Source: Solobacterium sp. UBA3691 (GTDB taxonomy: Bacteria > Bacillota_I > Bacilli_A > Erysipelotrichales > Erysipelotrichaceae). Taken from it: a DNA stretch of 64,000 nt. How positions within the stretch are numbered: the first letter of the stretch is position 1; every line of letters begins with the position of its first letter. The DNA lies in the NCBI GenBank assembly GCA_002372175.1, contig DFIS01000049.1, positions 1 to 64,000 of the forward strand. The letters are read 5' to 3'. Of this stretch, positions 9,301 to 16,911 are shown in pieces. The position numbers and the translations under genes are program-made. The notes under the pieces were generated by a model. That model did not search any database, was not told the origin of the DNA, and worked only from the letters and a program-made list of their open reading frames with translations.

Positions 9301-10132
9301 GGAGAAGGATGAGACTGTCACGGCAGAGATCTTCCGTGACAGTGCACAGGCGGCAGAGATCTATAATCTGAGACAGCGTACAGATCATCAGGAGCTGATC
9401 CTGCCGGAGGACGGGGTGATCATCAACGAACGTCTGAGTGAGAATCTCGGTGTAAGTGTCGGTGATACGCTGACGATGGAGAGCTTCAACGGCGTGCGCA
9501 GAGATGTAAAGATCAGCGGTATCATGGAGTACTATATCTATCACTATGTGCTGATGAGTGAAGATTACTACCGGGAAGTCTTCGGCACCGACATGGCCAG
9601 GAATACCCTGTTTGTCAAAGCGGCAGGAGACGCCGATCTTCTGCAGAGTGATCTGGTCAAATATGAAGAGATCAGCGATGTGGAATTTGTCAACGCGGTA
9701 CTGGAGAACTTCCGGACGATGGTCAAGGGGATCGACGCTGTCGTATGGGTGCTGATCATTTCTTCGATGTCTCTGGCATTTGTTGTCCTGAGCAATCTGA
9801 CGAATGTGAATATCAGCGAAAGACAGCGGGAGATCGCCACATTGAAAGTACTGGGCTTCCGCCGCCGGGAAGTAGAGAACTACATCTTCAGAGAAAACAA
9901 TATTCTGACACTGCTCGGAGCACTGGCAGGCATCCCCGTGGGACAGATCCTGCACAGGTATATCATGGGTGAGGTGGAGATGTCCTACGTCATGTTCGGA
10001 AGAAGGGTATTCCCCCGCAGCAATCTCTACTCTGTATTACTGACGCTGCTGTTCGGTATCATCGTCAACAGAGTACTGCGGAAGAAGCTCCATGAGATCG
10101 AGATGGTAGAATCGCTGAAGAGCGTGGAATAA
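6395..10132 (+). CDS. FtsX/MacB-type ABC permease with very long extracellular coiled coil
   Basis: A 1245-residue permease. One helix lies near residues 18-40. It is followed by a long extracytoplasmic segment, about residues 45-710. Three helices follow (about 715-740, 765-790, 810-830), then a second FtsX-like module with helices near 885-905, 1115-1135, 1168-1190 and 1210-1228 around a second extracellular domain. This is a duplicated-FtsX type VII layout with eight helices. From about residue 245 to 700 the loop is heptad-rich and repetitive in phrases such as EIADAEKEIQDGEKELADG and KQELADAKEELEDARIDGQ, predicting a long antiparallel coiled-coil stalk split by a globular middle. Such permeases transmit ATP hydrolysis to extracellular partners or export peptides and lipids. 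GTG at 6386 is a possible earlier start; ATG 6395 is preferred. Confidence 0.88.
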   Translation: MNRAFQKDILRLIKATKGRFLSLTAIVTIGVAFFVGVSAVSTIMAYSVDRYNDDNSLKDITVYSGFGFDDQDVRDLESLEEVALAEPAQFVDTIGSVGSLTMITRIHSYDQNAVINRVVLKSGRMPERPDEALAENGTELIQGFSLGSKVVLTRPDDDLEDWLITDTFTVVGTIDTPVYLNETKENSTLSNRYIDTYLYVPQEAFVPEYWTEVNLLIRDGKKYNSFTDAYTSYDKSVKEAVRRLAATRESRRRDQLVEDAWDEYNEGYQEYLDGRQEYEEKIADAEKEIADAEKEIQDGEKELADGVKKLKDAEEELEKARKEGEQKIADGWAEVSKSEGLLAEGQAKLDEQKKELQKTLDELDELLPVLEILEGEDIQQLADALESLPEEVLSRPVEDLDELLKEYQELAKELHEAFPDADLSDPEQIIEGYEQAESVTRESLAVLKSEENLANAEALRNFDGEDSAADHPEAQALIDSMNSLSPVPLTLNTVADVLNAYDSMVAALETAERDLSRPEVQKAVEDLKNGGELPDLTALENISTEDIDQLITALETLSGKKIVTIKDLLDAIREADVYVKKVKDARKQITDGLADAQREIDEAAAEIEKAKEKLINASVQLEEELAKARQEIADGWQEIEENRQKLKDGKQELADAKEELEDARIDGQKELNDAKADLDKAKQEIEDLAEGKWTVLDRSQHYASETYYNTVKQMKAIANIFPVFFLLVAALVCLTTMTRMVAEQRGQIGIMRALGYSRFKCAEKYLVYAGAATLIGVILGSISGIAVFPAVIYHTWRMMYILPQMRIRIPWGLILLTSVIFLTMMEMTTWYACRADMTEVPSQLLRPKAPKLGRRTLIERIPFIWKQFSFSWKIVIRNLFRYRQRFIMTVIGVAGCTALLVTGFGISDSINAMVDIQFYEIMKTDGLARFADDTPASAARRIYNEVQKNEHAEAVTLAGSYNAKVYNAEEKDETVTAEIFRDSAQAAEIYNLRQRTDHQELILPEDGVIINERLSENLGVSVGDTLTMESFNGVRRDVKISGIMEYYIYHYVLMSEDYYREVFGTDMARNTLFVKAAGDADLLQSDLVKYEEISDVEFVNAVLENFRTMVKGIDAVVWVLIISSMSLAFVVLSNLTNVNISERQREIATLKVLGFRRREVENYIFRENNILTLLGALAGIPVGQILHRYIMGEVEMSYVMFGRRVFPRSNLYSVLLTLLFGIIVNRVLRKKLHEIEMVESLKSVE

Positions 10133-10165
10133 TATGTGACCTGCGCAGAGAAGGAAGTGAAAAAC

Positions 10166-11422
10166 ATGATGAAGAGAGTACACAAGGTATTACTGAGCTT
10201 TCTGCTGGGGACAGCTGTGCTGAATGGCTGTGCCGGCAAATCGGAAAGTGCAGATCCGCTTGATGGTACGTATTACTGTCAGAGGGTAATGGTATATGAT
10301 CAGAATCAGAACCTTCAGGATTTTTATAACAGTGAGGTACTTGGGGCCGAAAACACAGTGCTGAAGATCACCGGCGGCGAAAGCGTGGAGTTTACGTATT
10401 ATTACCATGGTGAAGTCGAAAAGGAACTGAAGGGGTCACTTCGGGATAAAGCAGAAACGGATGGCTATACGACCGGGAAGGTGCTGTTTGAGGGAGATGC
10501 GGCGGAGTATACGCTGTCGTATGAGACTGACAAGGAGACGGGAAAGCCTTCCAAACTGGCACTGGTTTCTGCCTTTGGCGAAAACGGGAACTACCTGGGC
10601 TTCAGTCTTGCCGGAGAGAAGAGAACGGCAGTAACGGGTCCTTATGAAGATCTGGAGGATAAGGTAAGCAAGCTGAACGATTTTGCGTCCAGTAAAACAT
10701 ATACGGATATCAAGAATGTCATCGATCAGACCTTTGCGGATTTCGAGCATACGCTGGAGTATGATCAGGATGCGCATACGCTGACTCTGAGCATATACAT
10801 GGACGGGCTCAAGGATGCTCTGGACCGTTCCGGGGAAGTGGCAGGCAGTTTCGATGAACTGTGCACTTCGCTCGACAATATTGCATCATCGGTACAGACA
10901 GCGATCAATGCCGGAGGGTATAAAGGTGTGAACTTCATCGTTGAGTTCAGCGATGGCGCAGCCGTTCTGTATCATGCCGAGAAGGGGTCAAGAGTATCTG
11001 CCTACAAGCCTTCAGAGAGCACAGCCGCAGCCCCGGCAAAGACCCCGGCATCCACACCTTCAGGATCTTCTTCTTTTGAGGATTCTGCCGTATACAAGGA
11101 AATCAGACAGCAGATGGTCAGCAGTTTCCCTGACAGTGATCCCAAGGTATCATTCCGTAAAAAGGACAATATGCTTACGGTGACACTGACAGGCGGAAAG
11201 AACTGGGAAGATGCTGTACTGAATGATACGAATTCCTATCTTGCCTGGCTGGATTATACAGCCAATCTGAACAATGTTTCGGCCAGCGGATACAACGTAC
11301 TCTGCGATGCCGGATATTCAGATATTGCCTTTACCATCATGGTCGTCAGTTACAGTGATCCTTCCAAGGCGCTCTATGCCTGCATGAACGGAGAAGGGTA
11401 CTATGATTTCACGGAGAAGTAA
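10166..11422 (+). CDS. Predicted secreted lipoprotein (unknown family)
   Basis: A 418-residue protein with a lipoprotein signal peptide: MMKRVHKVLLSF..., hydrophobic core, then lipobox LNGC and a polar, loosely folded start. Two similar low-homology halves, each containing segments like FADFEHTLEYDQDAHTLTLSIY and SFPDSDPKVSFRKKDNMLTV, are joined by an Ala/Pro/Ser/Thr-rich linker (about residues 285-310), suggesting a duplicated domain. I do not recognise the family. The open frame begins at a GTG at 10136, but AAGGAAG at 10151-10157 places translation at ATG 10166 (or 10169). It follows the FtsX permease by 33 bases on the same strand, so it may be the extracellular partner of that transporter; this is inference from position. 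Confidence 0.65.
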   Translation: MMKRVHKVLLSFLLGTAVLNGCAGKSESADPLDGTYYCQRVMVYDQNQNLQDFYNSEVLGAENTVLKITGGESVEFTYYYHGEVEKELKGSLRDKAETDGYTTGKVLFEGDAAEYTLSYETDKETGKPSKLALVSAFGENGNYLGFSLAGEKRTAVTGPYEDLEDKVSKLNDFASSKTYTDIKNVIDQTFADFEHTLEYDQDAHTLTLSIYMDGLKDALDRSGEVAGSFDELCTSLDNIASSVQTAINAGGYKGVNFIVEFSDGAAVLYHAEKGSRVSAYKPSESTAAAPAKTPASTPSGSSSFEDSAVYKEIRQQMVSSFPDSDPKVSFRKKDNMLTVTLTGGKNWEDAVLNDTNSYLAWLDYTANLNNVSASGYNVLCDAGYSDIAFTIMVVSYSDPSKALYACMNGEGYYDFTEK

Positions 11423-11477
11423 AAAGGACTATAATCAGTATGAAGCGTTACAGATAAAACGCTTTGGAGGAAAGAAT

Positions 11478-11903
11478 ATGAGAAAACTGATGGAAGTGAT
11501 GCTTACTGCAGGTATGTTATTCTCGCTGTCGTCCTGTTCTTCAGCGAAACCGCAGGAAGCTGAGAAAAAAGAAGAAGAGACAGCCGAGACAGCAGCACCT
11601 GAAGAAACACCGGCTGCAGAGGAACCTGCCATCTCAGCAGAAGATGTCGAAGCGGCACTGCAGGGAACCTGGGACATGCCTGATGGTTCAGGTTCAATGG
11701 CCTATGACAGCGGATCGTTTGCGGTGATCAGCGGCGGGCAGACGCTTAACGGTGAATATACGATCGATGTGGATGAGATGGTCATTGCCGGCAGGATCAA
11801 GACAAGTAACGGTACGCTGGCAATCAAGACACCGTTTGTCTATGAGGACGGCACACTGAAGATCTTCAACAATAAGGAAGTTGAACTGTTAAAGCGGAAC
11901 TGA
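11478..11903 (+). CDS. Small predicted lipoprotein with beta-rich domain
   Basis: A 141-residue protein with a short lipoprotein signal (MRKLMEVMLTAGMLFSLSSC), then an acidic Glu/Ala/Pro-rich linker, then a compact C-terminal domain (about residues 55-141) beginning AALQGTWDMPDGSGSMAYDS. The GTW start followed by alternating short strands resembles lipocalin-like or DUF5640-like small beta-barrel domains of Gram-positive lipoproteins. The longer frame begins at 11403 within the previous gene, but TTGGAGGAAAG immediately before ATG 11478 settles the start. It lies in the same operon as the ABC exporter and the larger lipoprotein and ends just before a long hairpin. Confidence 0.7.
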   Translation: MRKLMEVMLTAGMLFSLSSCSSAKPQEAEKKEEETAETAAPEETPAAEEPAISAEDVEAALQGTWDMPDGSGSMAYDSGSFAVISGGQTLNGEYTIDVDEMVIAGRIKTSNGTLAIKTPFVYEDGTLKIFNNKEVELLKRN

Positions 11904-11930
11904 GCTGAGTCTCTTCAGAAGTACATATAT

Positions 11931-11976
11931 ATGATCCGTATATAACGGGCTGTACAGCCTGCTGTATACGGATCAT
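11931..11976. terminator. Nested palindromic hairpin between operons
   Basis: Arms ATGATCCGTATA (11931-11942) and TATACGGATCAT (11965-11976) are perfect reverse complements over 12 bases. Inside the loop, GGCTGTACAGCC (11948-11959) is itself a perfect palindrome. The 3' flank TTTCATTTG is only moderately T-rich, so it may be an inefficient or bidirectional terminator, or a protein-binding site ahead of the next promoter. Confidence 0.6.
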
Positions 11977-12022
11977 TTCATTTGTGTACATTGGCATACG
12001 TGATGTATTTACACTGCAGATT

Positions 12023-12031
12023 TGTTATAAT
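12023..12031 (+). promoter_or_regulatory. Extended -10 promoter of the phosphoglycosyltransferase gene
   Basis: TGTTATAAT gives an extended -10 about 29 bases before the ATG at 12060. Transcription would start near 12038, leaving a leader of about 20 bases. That leader (ending CACTTTTTTGT) has no recognisable Shine-Dalgarno, which is unusual beside the strong AGGAGG sites elsewhere in the window. Confidence 0.55.
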
Positions 12032-12059
12032 TAGTAAGCATTGATCTGCACTTTTTTGT

Positions 12060-14138
12060 ATGAGCAATTTAAAGAGATATACATTGTATGTGATCAACCT
12101 GGCGGATGTTCTTTCCATCTTTTTGTCATATGCGCTGTCCTATATCATCAGATTCGTGATCTATCACGGACATATAGGGAATATCAGTGAATATCACCGC
12201 TTTCTGATGATCATTCTGGTTGCCTATGTGATCGTAAACTTTACCTCGCTGTACAAGTCGGATGACTTCCTGCAGCGTTCGGTCGTCAGCGAAAGTGTAT
12301 CAGTTGTCAAAATGACCCTGTATATCCTGGCCATGGCGCTGATCTACTTCAACTTTGCCAAGATCAATATCATCTATTCACGTGCTTTTGAGGGTATTTT
12401 CTTTGCGGCTCTTGCGGTATTTGCGCTGCTGCTGAGGACATTGTTCAAGAGTATCCTGAGGCATAAGTACCGGCAGACAGGTACCGGCGAGAAGGTCGTG
12501 ATCCTGACGGACAGCACGCGTGCGGAAAGTGTCCTGAATATGATCCATAACGGTACCGACTGGCGCTACAGTGTGGCCGGTTTTGTGCTGATCGACGGCA
12601 GTAATAAGAATAATATTGGCGGTGTGCGGGTGATCGGCAATCGCAGTAATATGTTTGAAAAGCTCAGTACACTGGATTATGACGCGGTTCTGATCGATGT
12701 ACAGGATGACAGAAGTGAAGAGACTGCTGATCTGATCAGACAGTTCTTTGAGGCAGGCAAGATCATCCACATGGGCATACGGGAACTGGAGTTCCGTGAT
12801 GTCCACAGATTCCTGGATAATGTCGGGGATATGCCGGTCATGACATACCGGATGGTATCCCCGATGTCAAGAAGACAGATGCTGGTAAAGCGGATACTCA
12901 ATGTGTTCTTTGCCTTATTGCTGGTGGTGCCGTTTCTGTTTCTGTGGCTTGTTACAGCGATATTTACGACGCTTGAATCTCCCGGTCCGATCCTGGTACC
13001 GAGAGTGCGTGTAGGCCGTAATAATACGCGTTTCTATCAGTACAGATTCCGTGTTTACCGGGTCGATGCGGCACAGCGCAGAGCTAACGGAAAGATGCCT
13101 TATACAGTGATCGGCAGGATCCTAAGGGCTTTCCATCTGGACGGGGCACCGATGTTACTGAATATCCTGGTCGGAGAGATGAGTTTTATCGGTCCCAAGG
13201 CACCGAATCTGCCGAAGTATCTGAATATGTCCGTCAAGGAGAGAAATCTTCTGGCAGCGGTTCCCGGTGTGATCGGCTACTGGAGCTGTGAAAAGGATCC
13301 TGAGCATCTGCTTGAGGATGAAAAGGGATATATAGAGGACTGGAGTCTCTTCAAGGATCTGACGATCTTTGTGCTGACGGCTGTCCGCTACATTACGCAT
13401 ACGTCACTGCGCTTTGACGGTGAGACGCATGTGCGTGAAGAATATGAGTTCCTGCAGGAGATACAGAGACGCAGGATCCGTCTGGATTACAACAGAAGTC
13501 TGTGGACGAAGAGACCGAATATCCTGTATCTTGCGTTCAAGCGTCTGTTTGATATTCTTGTCAGTCTCTTTGCGGTCGTCATTCTGTCGCCTGTATATCT
13601 GATCCTGAGTGTTCTGATCATCTCTGATGACGGCGGCAAGCCGTTCTACAGCCATATGAGAATAGGCAGGGACGGAAAGAGATTTGCTTTGTACAAGTTC
13701 AGAAGTATGCGTATGGATGCCGGTAATCTGGAGGATCTGCTTACCCCTGAACAATTGGAACAGTACCGTAAGGAATTCAAGATCGATGAGGATCCGCGTA
13801 TTACACCGATCGGCAATTTCATCCGTAAGACGAGTCTTGATGAACTGCCGCAGTTCTTCAACATTCTGTTCGGTGATATGTCTCTGATCGGACCGAGACC
13901 CCTTGTCGAAAACGAAGTTCTGGAGAAGTATACGGAAGAGGAGAGAGCAAAGCTGCTCAGTGCTGTTCCCGGTGTGACGGGCTACTGGCAGGCATATGCC
14001 AGAAATAACGCAACATATGAGACCGGGGAGAGACAGAAGATGGAGATGTACTATATCGAGCATCAGAGTCTCTGGCTGGATATTAAGATCTTCTTCAAGA
14101 CATTTGTCAGTGTCATACAGAAAGAAGGCGCCAAGTAA
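12060..14138 (+). CDS. Polyisoprenyl-phosphate sugar phosphotransferase with two tandem PGT domains
   Basis: A 692-residue membrane enzyme of the WbaP-like polytopic class that starts surface polysaccharide synthesis by moving a sugar phosphate onto undecaprenyl phosphate. Residues 1-135 hold about four helices, 140-260 a Rossmann-like domain (KVVILTDSTRAE), and then two copies of the bacterial sugar transferase domain (PF02397-type) follow, about 280-470 and 490-692. The second is canonical: KFRSM, TSLDELPQ with the catalytic Asp594-Glu595 dyad, and IGPRPL. In the first, KFRSM is RFRVY, DELPQ is DGAPM (Asp361 kept, Glu replaced by Gly362) and GPRP is GPKAP, so it is probably not catalytic. 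The reading frame is continuous across both. The SD-less ATG at 12060 is used because it begins the first helix correctly. It probably initiates the polymer made by the genes that follow. Confidence 0.9.
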   Translation: MSNLKRYTLYVINLADVLSIFLSYALSYIIRFVIYHGHIGNISEYHRFLMIILVAYVIVNFTSLYKSDDFLQRSVVSESVSVVKMTLYILAMALIYFNFAKINIIYSRAFEGIFFAALAVFALLLRTLFKSILRHKYRQTGTGEKVVILTDSTRAESVLNMIHNGTDWRYSVAGFVLIDGSNKNNIGGVRVIGNRSNMFEKLSTLDYDAVLIDVQDDRSEETADLIRQFFEAGKIIHMGIRELEFRDVHRFLDNVGDMPVMTYRMVSPMSRRQMLVKRILNVFFALLLVVPFLFLWLVTAIFTTLESPGPILVPRVRVGRNNTRFYQYRFRVYRVDAAQRRANGKMPYTVIGRILRAFHLDGAPMLLNILVGEMSFIGPKAPNLPKYLNMSVKERNLLAAVPGVIGYWSCEKDPEHLLEDEKGYIEDWSLFKDLTIFVLTAVRYITHTSLRFDGETHVREEYEFLQEIQRRRIRLDYNRSLWTKRPNILYLAFKRLFDILVSLFAVVILSPVYLILSVLIISDDGGKPFYSHMRIGRDGKRFALYKFRSMRMDAGNLEDLLTPEQLEQYRKEFKIDEDPRITPIGNFIRKTSLDELPQFFNILFGDMSLIGPRPLVENEVLEKYTEEERAKLLSAVPGVTGYWQAYARNNATYETGERQKMEMYYIEHQSLWLDIKIFFKTFVSVIQKEGAK

Positions 14139-14944
14139 TGCAGGATATCGTATTTATCGCATGTCACAAACCCAGTGAAGTTCCGCAGGATCCGCTGTAT
14201 CTTCCTGTGCATGTCGGGGCTGCCGGGAAACCGGATATCGGGTATACAAGAGATGATACAGGAGAGAATATCTCGCTGAAGAATCCGCTGTACTGTGAAC
14301 TTACAGGTCTGTACTGGTGTTTTCATCATTTGACATATGATCACCTGGGGCTGGTACACTACCGGCGGTATTTTACGCTGAAGAGCCGTTCGCAGCAGAA
14401 GAAGCTGGGTAAGCTTGCCTGTGTGCTTTCACAGCAGGAATGCGAGGAACTGATGAAGAAATACCGTGTCATCGTTCCGAAGAAAAGAAACTATTATATC
14501 GATACGGTATACAACCACTACAGCAATACCTTTGACGGTCATCAGCTGGATGAATCCAGAGATATCCTGGAGAAGAGATGTCCGGAATACCTGCAGGCTT
14601 TCGATGAACTGATGAAGTCAAAGAAAGCATATATCTTTAACATGTTCATCATGGACAGGGAACTGGTTGCGGATTACTGTAACTGGCTGTTTCCGATCCT
14701 TGAGGAGCTGGAGAACAGGATCGATACCTCGGCGATGACTGCTTTTGAGAAGAGATATATCGGCAGAGTATCCGAAAGACTGTTCAACGTGTGGCTGAAT
14801 ACAAAGGTAAGCAGAGGAGAACTGAAACAGTCTGAGATCAGGGAAATACCTTATCTGTATCTCGGAGAAGTCAACTGGTGGAAGAAGGGCACATCTTTCC
14901 TGATGGCCAAACTGTTCCATAAGAAATATGAGAAGAGCTTTTGA
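14138..14944 (+). CDS. DUF4422-type glycosyltransferase
   Basis: A 268-residue soluble protein matching the DUF4422 family of capsule and exopolysaccharide loci. The hallmark is NPLYCELTGLYW followed by GLVHYRRYF (residues 74-79 cover HYRRYF), with an N-terminal CHKP motif after a short strand (DIVFIACHKP). Members are thought to be glycosyltransferases, some transferring galactofuranose-like sugars; I know of no motif that fixes the donor here. The ATG overlaps the previous stop (TAATG), so it is translationally coupled to the initiating phosphoglycosyltransferase. Its 3' end overlaps the alternative start of the GT2 gene that follows. Confidence 0.8.
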   Translation: MQDIVFIACHKPSEVPQDPLYLPVHVGAAGKPDIGYTRDDTGENISLKNPLYCELTGLYWCFHHLTYDHLGLVHYRRYFTLKSRSQQKKLGKLACVLSQQECEELMKKYRVIVPKKRNYYIDTVYNHYSNTFDGHQLDESRDILEKRCPEYLQAFDELMKSKKAYIFNMFIMDRELVADYCNWLFPILEELENRIDTSAMTAFEKRYIGRVSERLFNVWLNTKVSRGELKQSEIREIPYLYLGEVNWWKKGTSFLMAKLFHKKYEKSF

Positions 14945-14945
14945 G

Positions 14946-15920
14946 ATGATCACATGCAGCATCATTATTCCTGTATATAACACACCGGAAACATCTCTGC
15001 GCAAATGTCTGGGATGTTTTTGTGATGCCGGAGAAACGTTTGAAGTGATCATCGTCGATGACGGCAGCCGGGAAGAGACTGTACATATACTGGAAGAATA
15101 CCGGGGCAGGATCCCTCTGTGTCAGCTGATCCGGCAGAAGAATGCAGGTGTATCCGCAGCCAGAAACCGCGGTATTGAGATATCGCAGGGAAAGTGGGTC
15201 GTCTTCTGTGATGCGGATGATGAGATCGATACCGGTAAGCTCCGGGATCTGCTGAACAAGCTGGATCCGCAGACGGATTTTGTATACAGTGCGTTTGCCA
15301 AGGTGCGCACCGGCAGACAGATCATCAACTATCCGGAAGAACTGCAGGCAGCCGGCTATACAAAGAAACTGCTGTGTCATCCCAACATGTACGGGACGGT
15401 ATGGGCAAAGGTATTTGCCGGAGAACGTTTGCGGGCATCCGGAGTACGTTTTCAGGAAGATCTTTCCCATGCTGAAGATACAGTGTTTCTGCTTTCCTGG
15501 CTGAAACAGGCAGAGAAGACGGTATACTGTGACGAACCGTTCTACACGTATTATGTCAGTGCAGATTCCGCCGCCAAGAAGAACACAGATGCGGTCAATG
15601 CGTTTCTGAGAACATTTGACAGAGTCCGGGAAGAACTGGATATGAATGATACAAAGACTGCAGGATACTACGGTTCCTATGTGAATACGACCCTGATGAT
15701 CATTCTGGCAAATTATATTTTTACAAAGAATAAGCCGGCAGCTGAGAGCATAAGGGAGCTCAGGGATCTTCTGCGGGTGCCGGTAATACAGAGAGCACTG
15801 CGGGAGTATGACCGTGCGGAGACATCATTTGCGCAGAGACAGGTCATCACAGCTTTGCGGTATCAGATGATCCCGATGATCCGGCTGATATTCCGGATAT
15901 ACAGGATGCGCAGAGGATAA
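14946..15920 (+). CDS. Family 2 glycosyltransferase
   Basis: A 324-residue GT-A-fold glycosyltransferase. The N terminus reads ITCSIIIPVYNTPETSLRKC, followed by the donor-binding VIIVDDGSREE, QKNAGVSAARNRGIE and the metal-binding CDADDEID. The acceptor side includes EDLSHAEDTVFLL, where the ED pair is the likely catalytic region. It has no signal or membrane segment and should work at the inner face of the membrane on a lipid-linked acceptor. The frame extends to ATG 14928 inside the previous gene, but ATG 14946, just after the previous TGA, gives the standard start. It is probably the last gene of the transcript that starts near 12038, because the next gene has its own promoter. Confidence 0.85.
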   Translation: MITCSIIIPVYNTPETSLRKCLGCFCDAGETFEVIIVDDGSREETVHILEEYRGRIPLCQLIRQKNAGVSAARNRGIEISQGKWVVFCDADDEIDTGKLRDLLNKLDPQTDFVYSAFAKVRTGRQIINYPEELQAAGYTKKLLCHPNMYGTVWAKVFAGERLRASGVRFQEDLSHAEDTVFLLSWLKQAEKTVYCDEPFYTYYVSADSAAKKNTDAVNAFLRTFDRVREELDMNDTKTAGYYGSYVNTTLMIILANYIFTKNKPAAESIRELRDLLRVPVIQRALREYDRAETSFAQRQVITALRYQMIPMIRLIFRIYRMRRG

Positions 15921-15949
15921 TCTGCGGAAAGTGGAAAACAGACGCTGAT

Positions 15950-15984
15950 TTTTCAAGAATGATCATTCATGATAAAATATATTT
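15950..15984 (+). promoter_or_regulatory. Candidate leaderless promoter with palindrome in the spacer, upstream of licD
   Basis: TTTTCA (15950-15955), a 17-base spacer and TAAAAT (15973-15978) end 6 bases before the ATG at 15985. The predicted start of transcription falls on or beside the A of the ATG, and there is no Shine-Dalgarno. The spacer contains the perfect 12-base palindrome GAATGATCATTC (15957-15968), well placed to be an operator. Confidence 0.55.
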
Positions 15985-16911
15985 ATGAGTACGCTTATGC
16001 ATGCACTGAAGACAGCAGTGCTGAATGATAAAGAAAGTGTCATCCTGACGGATGAAGAAGTACATCTGATCCAGAACAGACTTTTGTGTGTTCTGGATGA
16101 TTTTCTTGATATATGCAATACCTATGATATTCCGTATATGATGGGCGGAGGAACGGCATTGGGTACGGTCAGACATCATGGTTTTATCCCCTGGGATGAT
16201 GATATCGATGTCAATATGTGCCGTAAGGACGCACAGAGATTCCTGCCTCTTTTTAAGGAGAAGTACGGGGAAAAGTACTGGATCTATACACCCGGTGAGG
16301 CAGAGAATACCTATTCGATGATCCATATCCTGACAAAGGATGTCAGATGCCGCGGGATCATGCAGCCGAAGACAGATCACTGGGGAATATGCTTTGATAT
16401 CTTCCTGATCGAGAATACTTACGACAACAGTCTGCTGCGGAAGATCCATGGCTATACCTGCATGGCATACCGCTATGCACTCTCCTGTATGCGTTTTGCC
16501 CGCAATAAAGCAGAACTCAACGAACTGGCAGGCAACGGCAGTGAGCTGTCCGGGTATATCCGGAAAAGAACAGGTGTGTCAAAAGTGCTTTCTGTACTGC
16601 CGCTTTCGGTATGGTCAAAACGCGCAGACAGATGCATGGGACGCTGCCGGGATGAGCATTCACGTCTTGTTTCAATACCGGCAGGTCAGAAGCAGTATTT
16701 CGGTGAGATGTATGAGCGTGAGAAATACTGTAAGCTGACCGAAATGGAATTTGAGGGAAGGACCGTAAAGATATCTGCGGATTATGATGCCTACCTGAAG
16801 AAACTGTACGGGAACTATATGGAAGTACCTCCCGCAGAGAAACGTGAGAAACATGTCGTCCGGGAACTGGATAAAGAAGCCCTGAAGAAATATGAAGGTG
16901 TAAAGCGATGA
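15985..16911 (+). CDS. LicD family phosphotransferase (first copy)
   Basis: A 308-residue LicD-family protein, nucleotidyltransferase-like fold, of the group that transfers a phospho-alcohol (phosphocholine in pneumococcus and Haemophilus) from a CDP-carrier to a glycan. The signature MMGGGTALGTVRHHG is followed by FIPWDDDIDVN with the metal-binding aspartates at about residues 71-75. It is most similar in this window to the second LicD at 18644: both contain IENTYDN and an RADR segment. The ATG lacks a ribosome site and sits 6 bases after a -10 box. The next gene overlaps by ATGA, tying it to the cytidylyltransferase, so the donor is probably the CDP-compound made by that enzyme. Which alcohol is transferred is unknown. 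Confidence 0.88.
   Translation: MSTLMHALKTAVLNDKESVILTDEEVHLIQNRLLCVLDDFLDICNTYDIPYMMGGGTALGTVRHHGFIPWDDDIDVNMCRKDAQRFLPLFKEKYGEKYWIYTPGEAENTYSMIHILTKDVRCRGIMQPKTDHWGICFDIFLIENTYDNSLLRKIHGYTCMAYRYALSCMRFARNKAELNELAGNGSELSGYIRKRTGVSKVLSVLPLSVWSKRADRCMGRCRDEHSRLVSIPAGQKQYFGEMYEREKYCKLTEMEFEGRTVKISADYDAYLKKLYGNYMEVPPAEKREKHVVRELDKEALKKYEGVKR

Noticed and set aside
8927..9955. 342-codon minus-strand frame opposite the FtsX permease
   Set aside because: His/Gln/Asp-rich antisense translation of a conserved permease; shadow frame.
12060..14138. Possible frameshift or assembly duplication in the two-domain phosphoglycosyltransferase
   Set aside because: The frame is continuous and the two domains are well diverged in sequence, so it is an old duplication, not a sequencing artefact.
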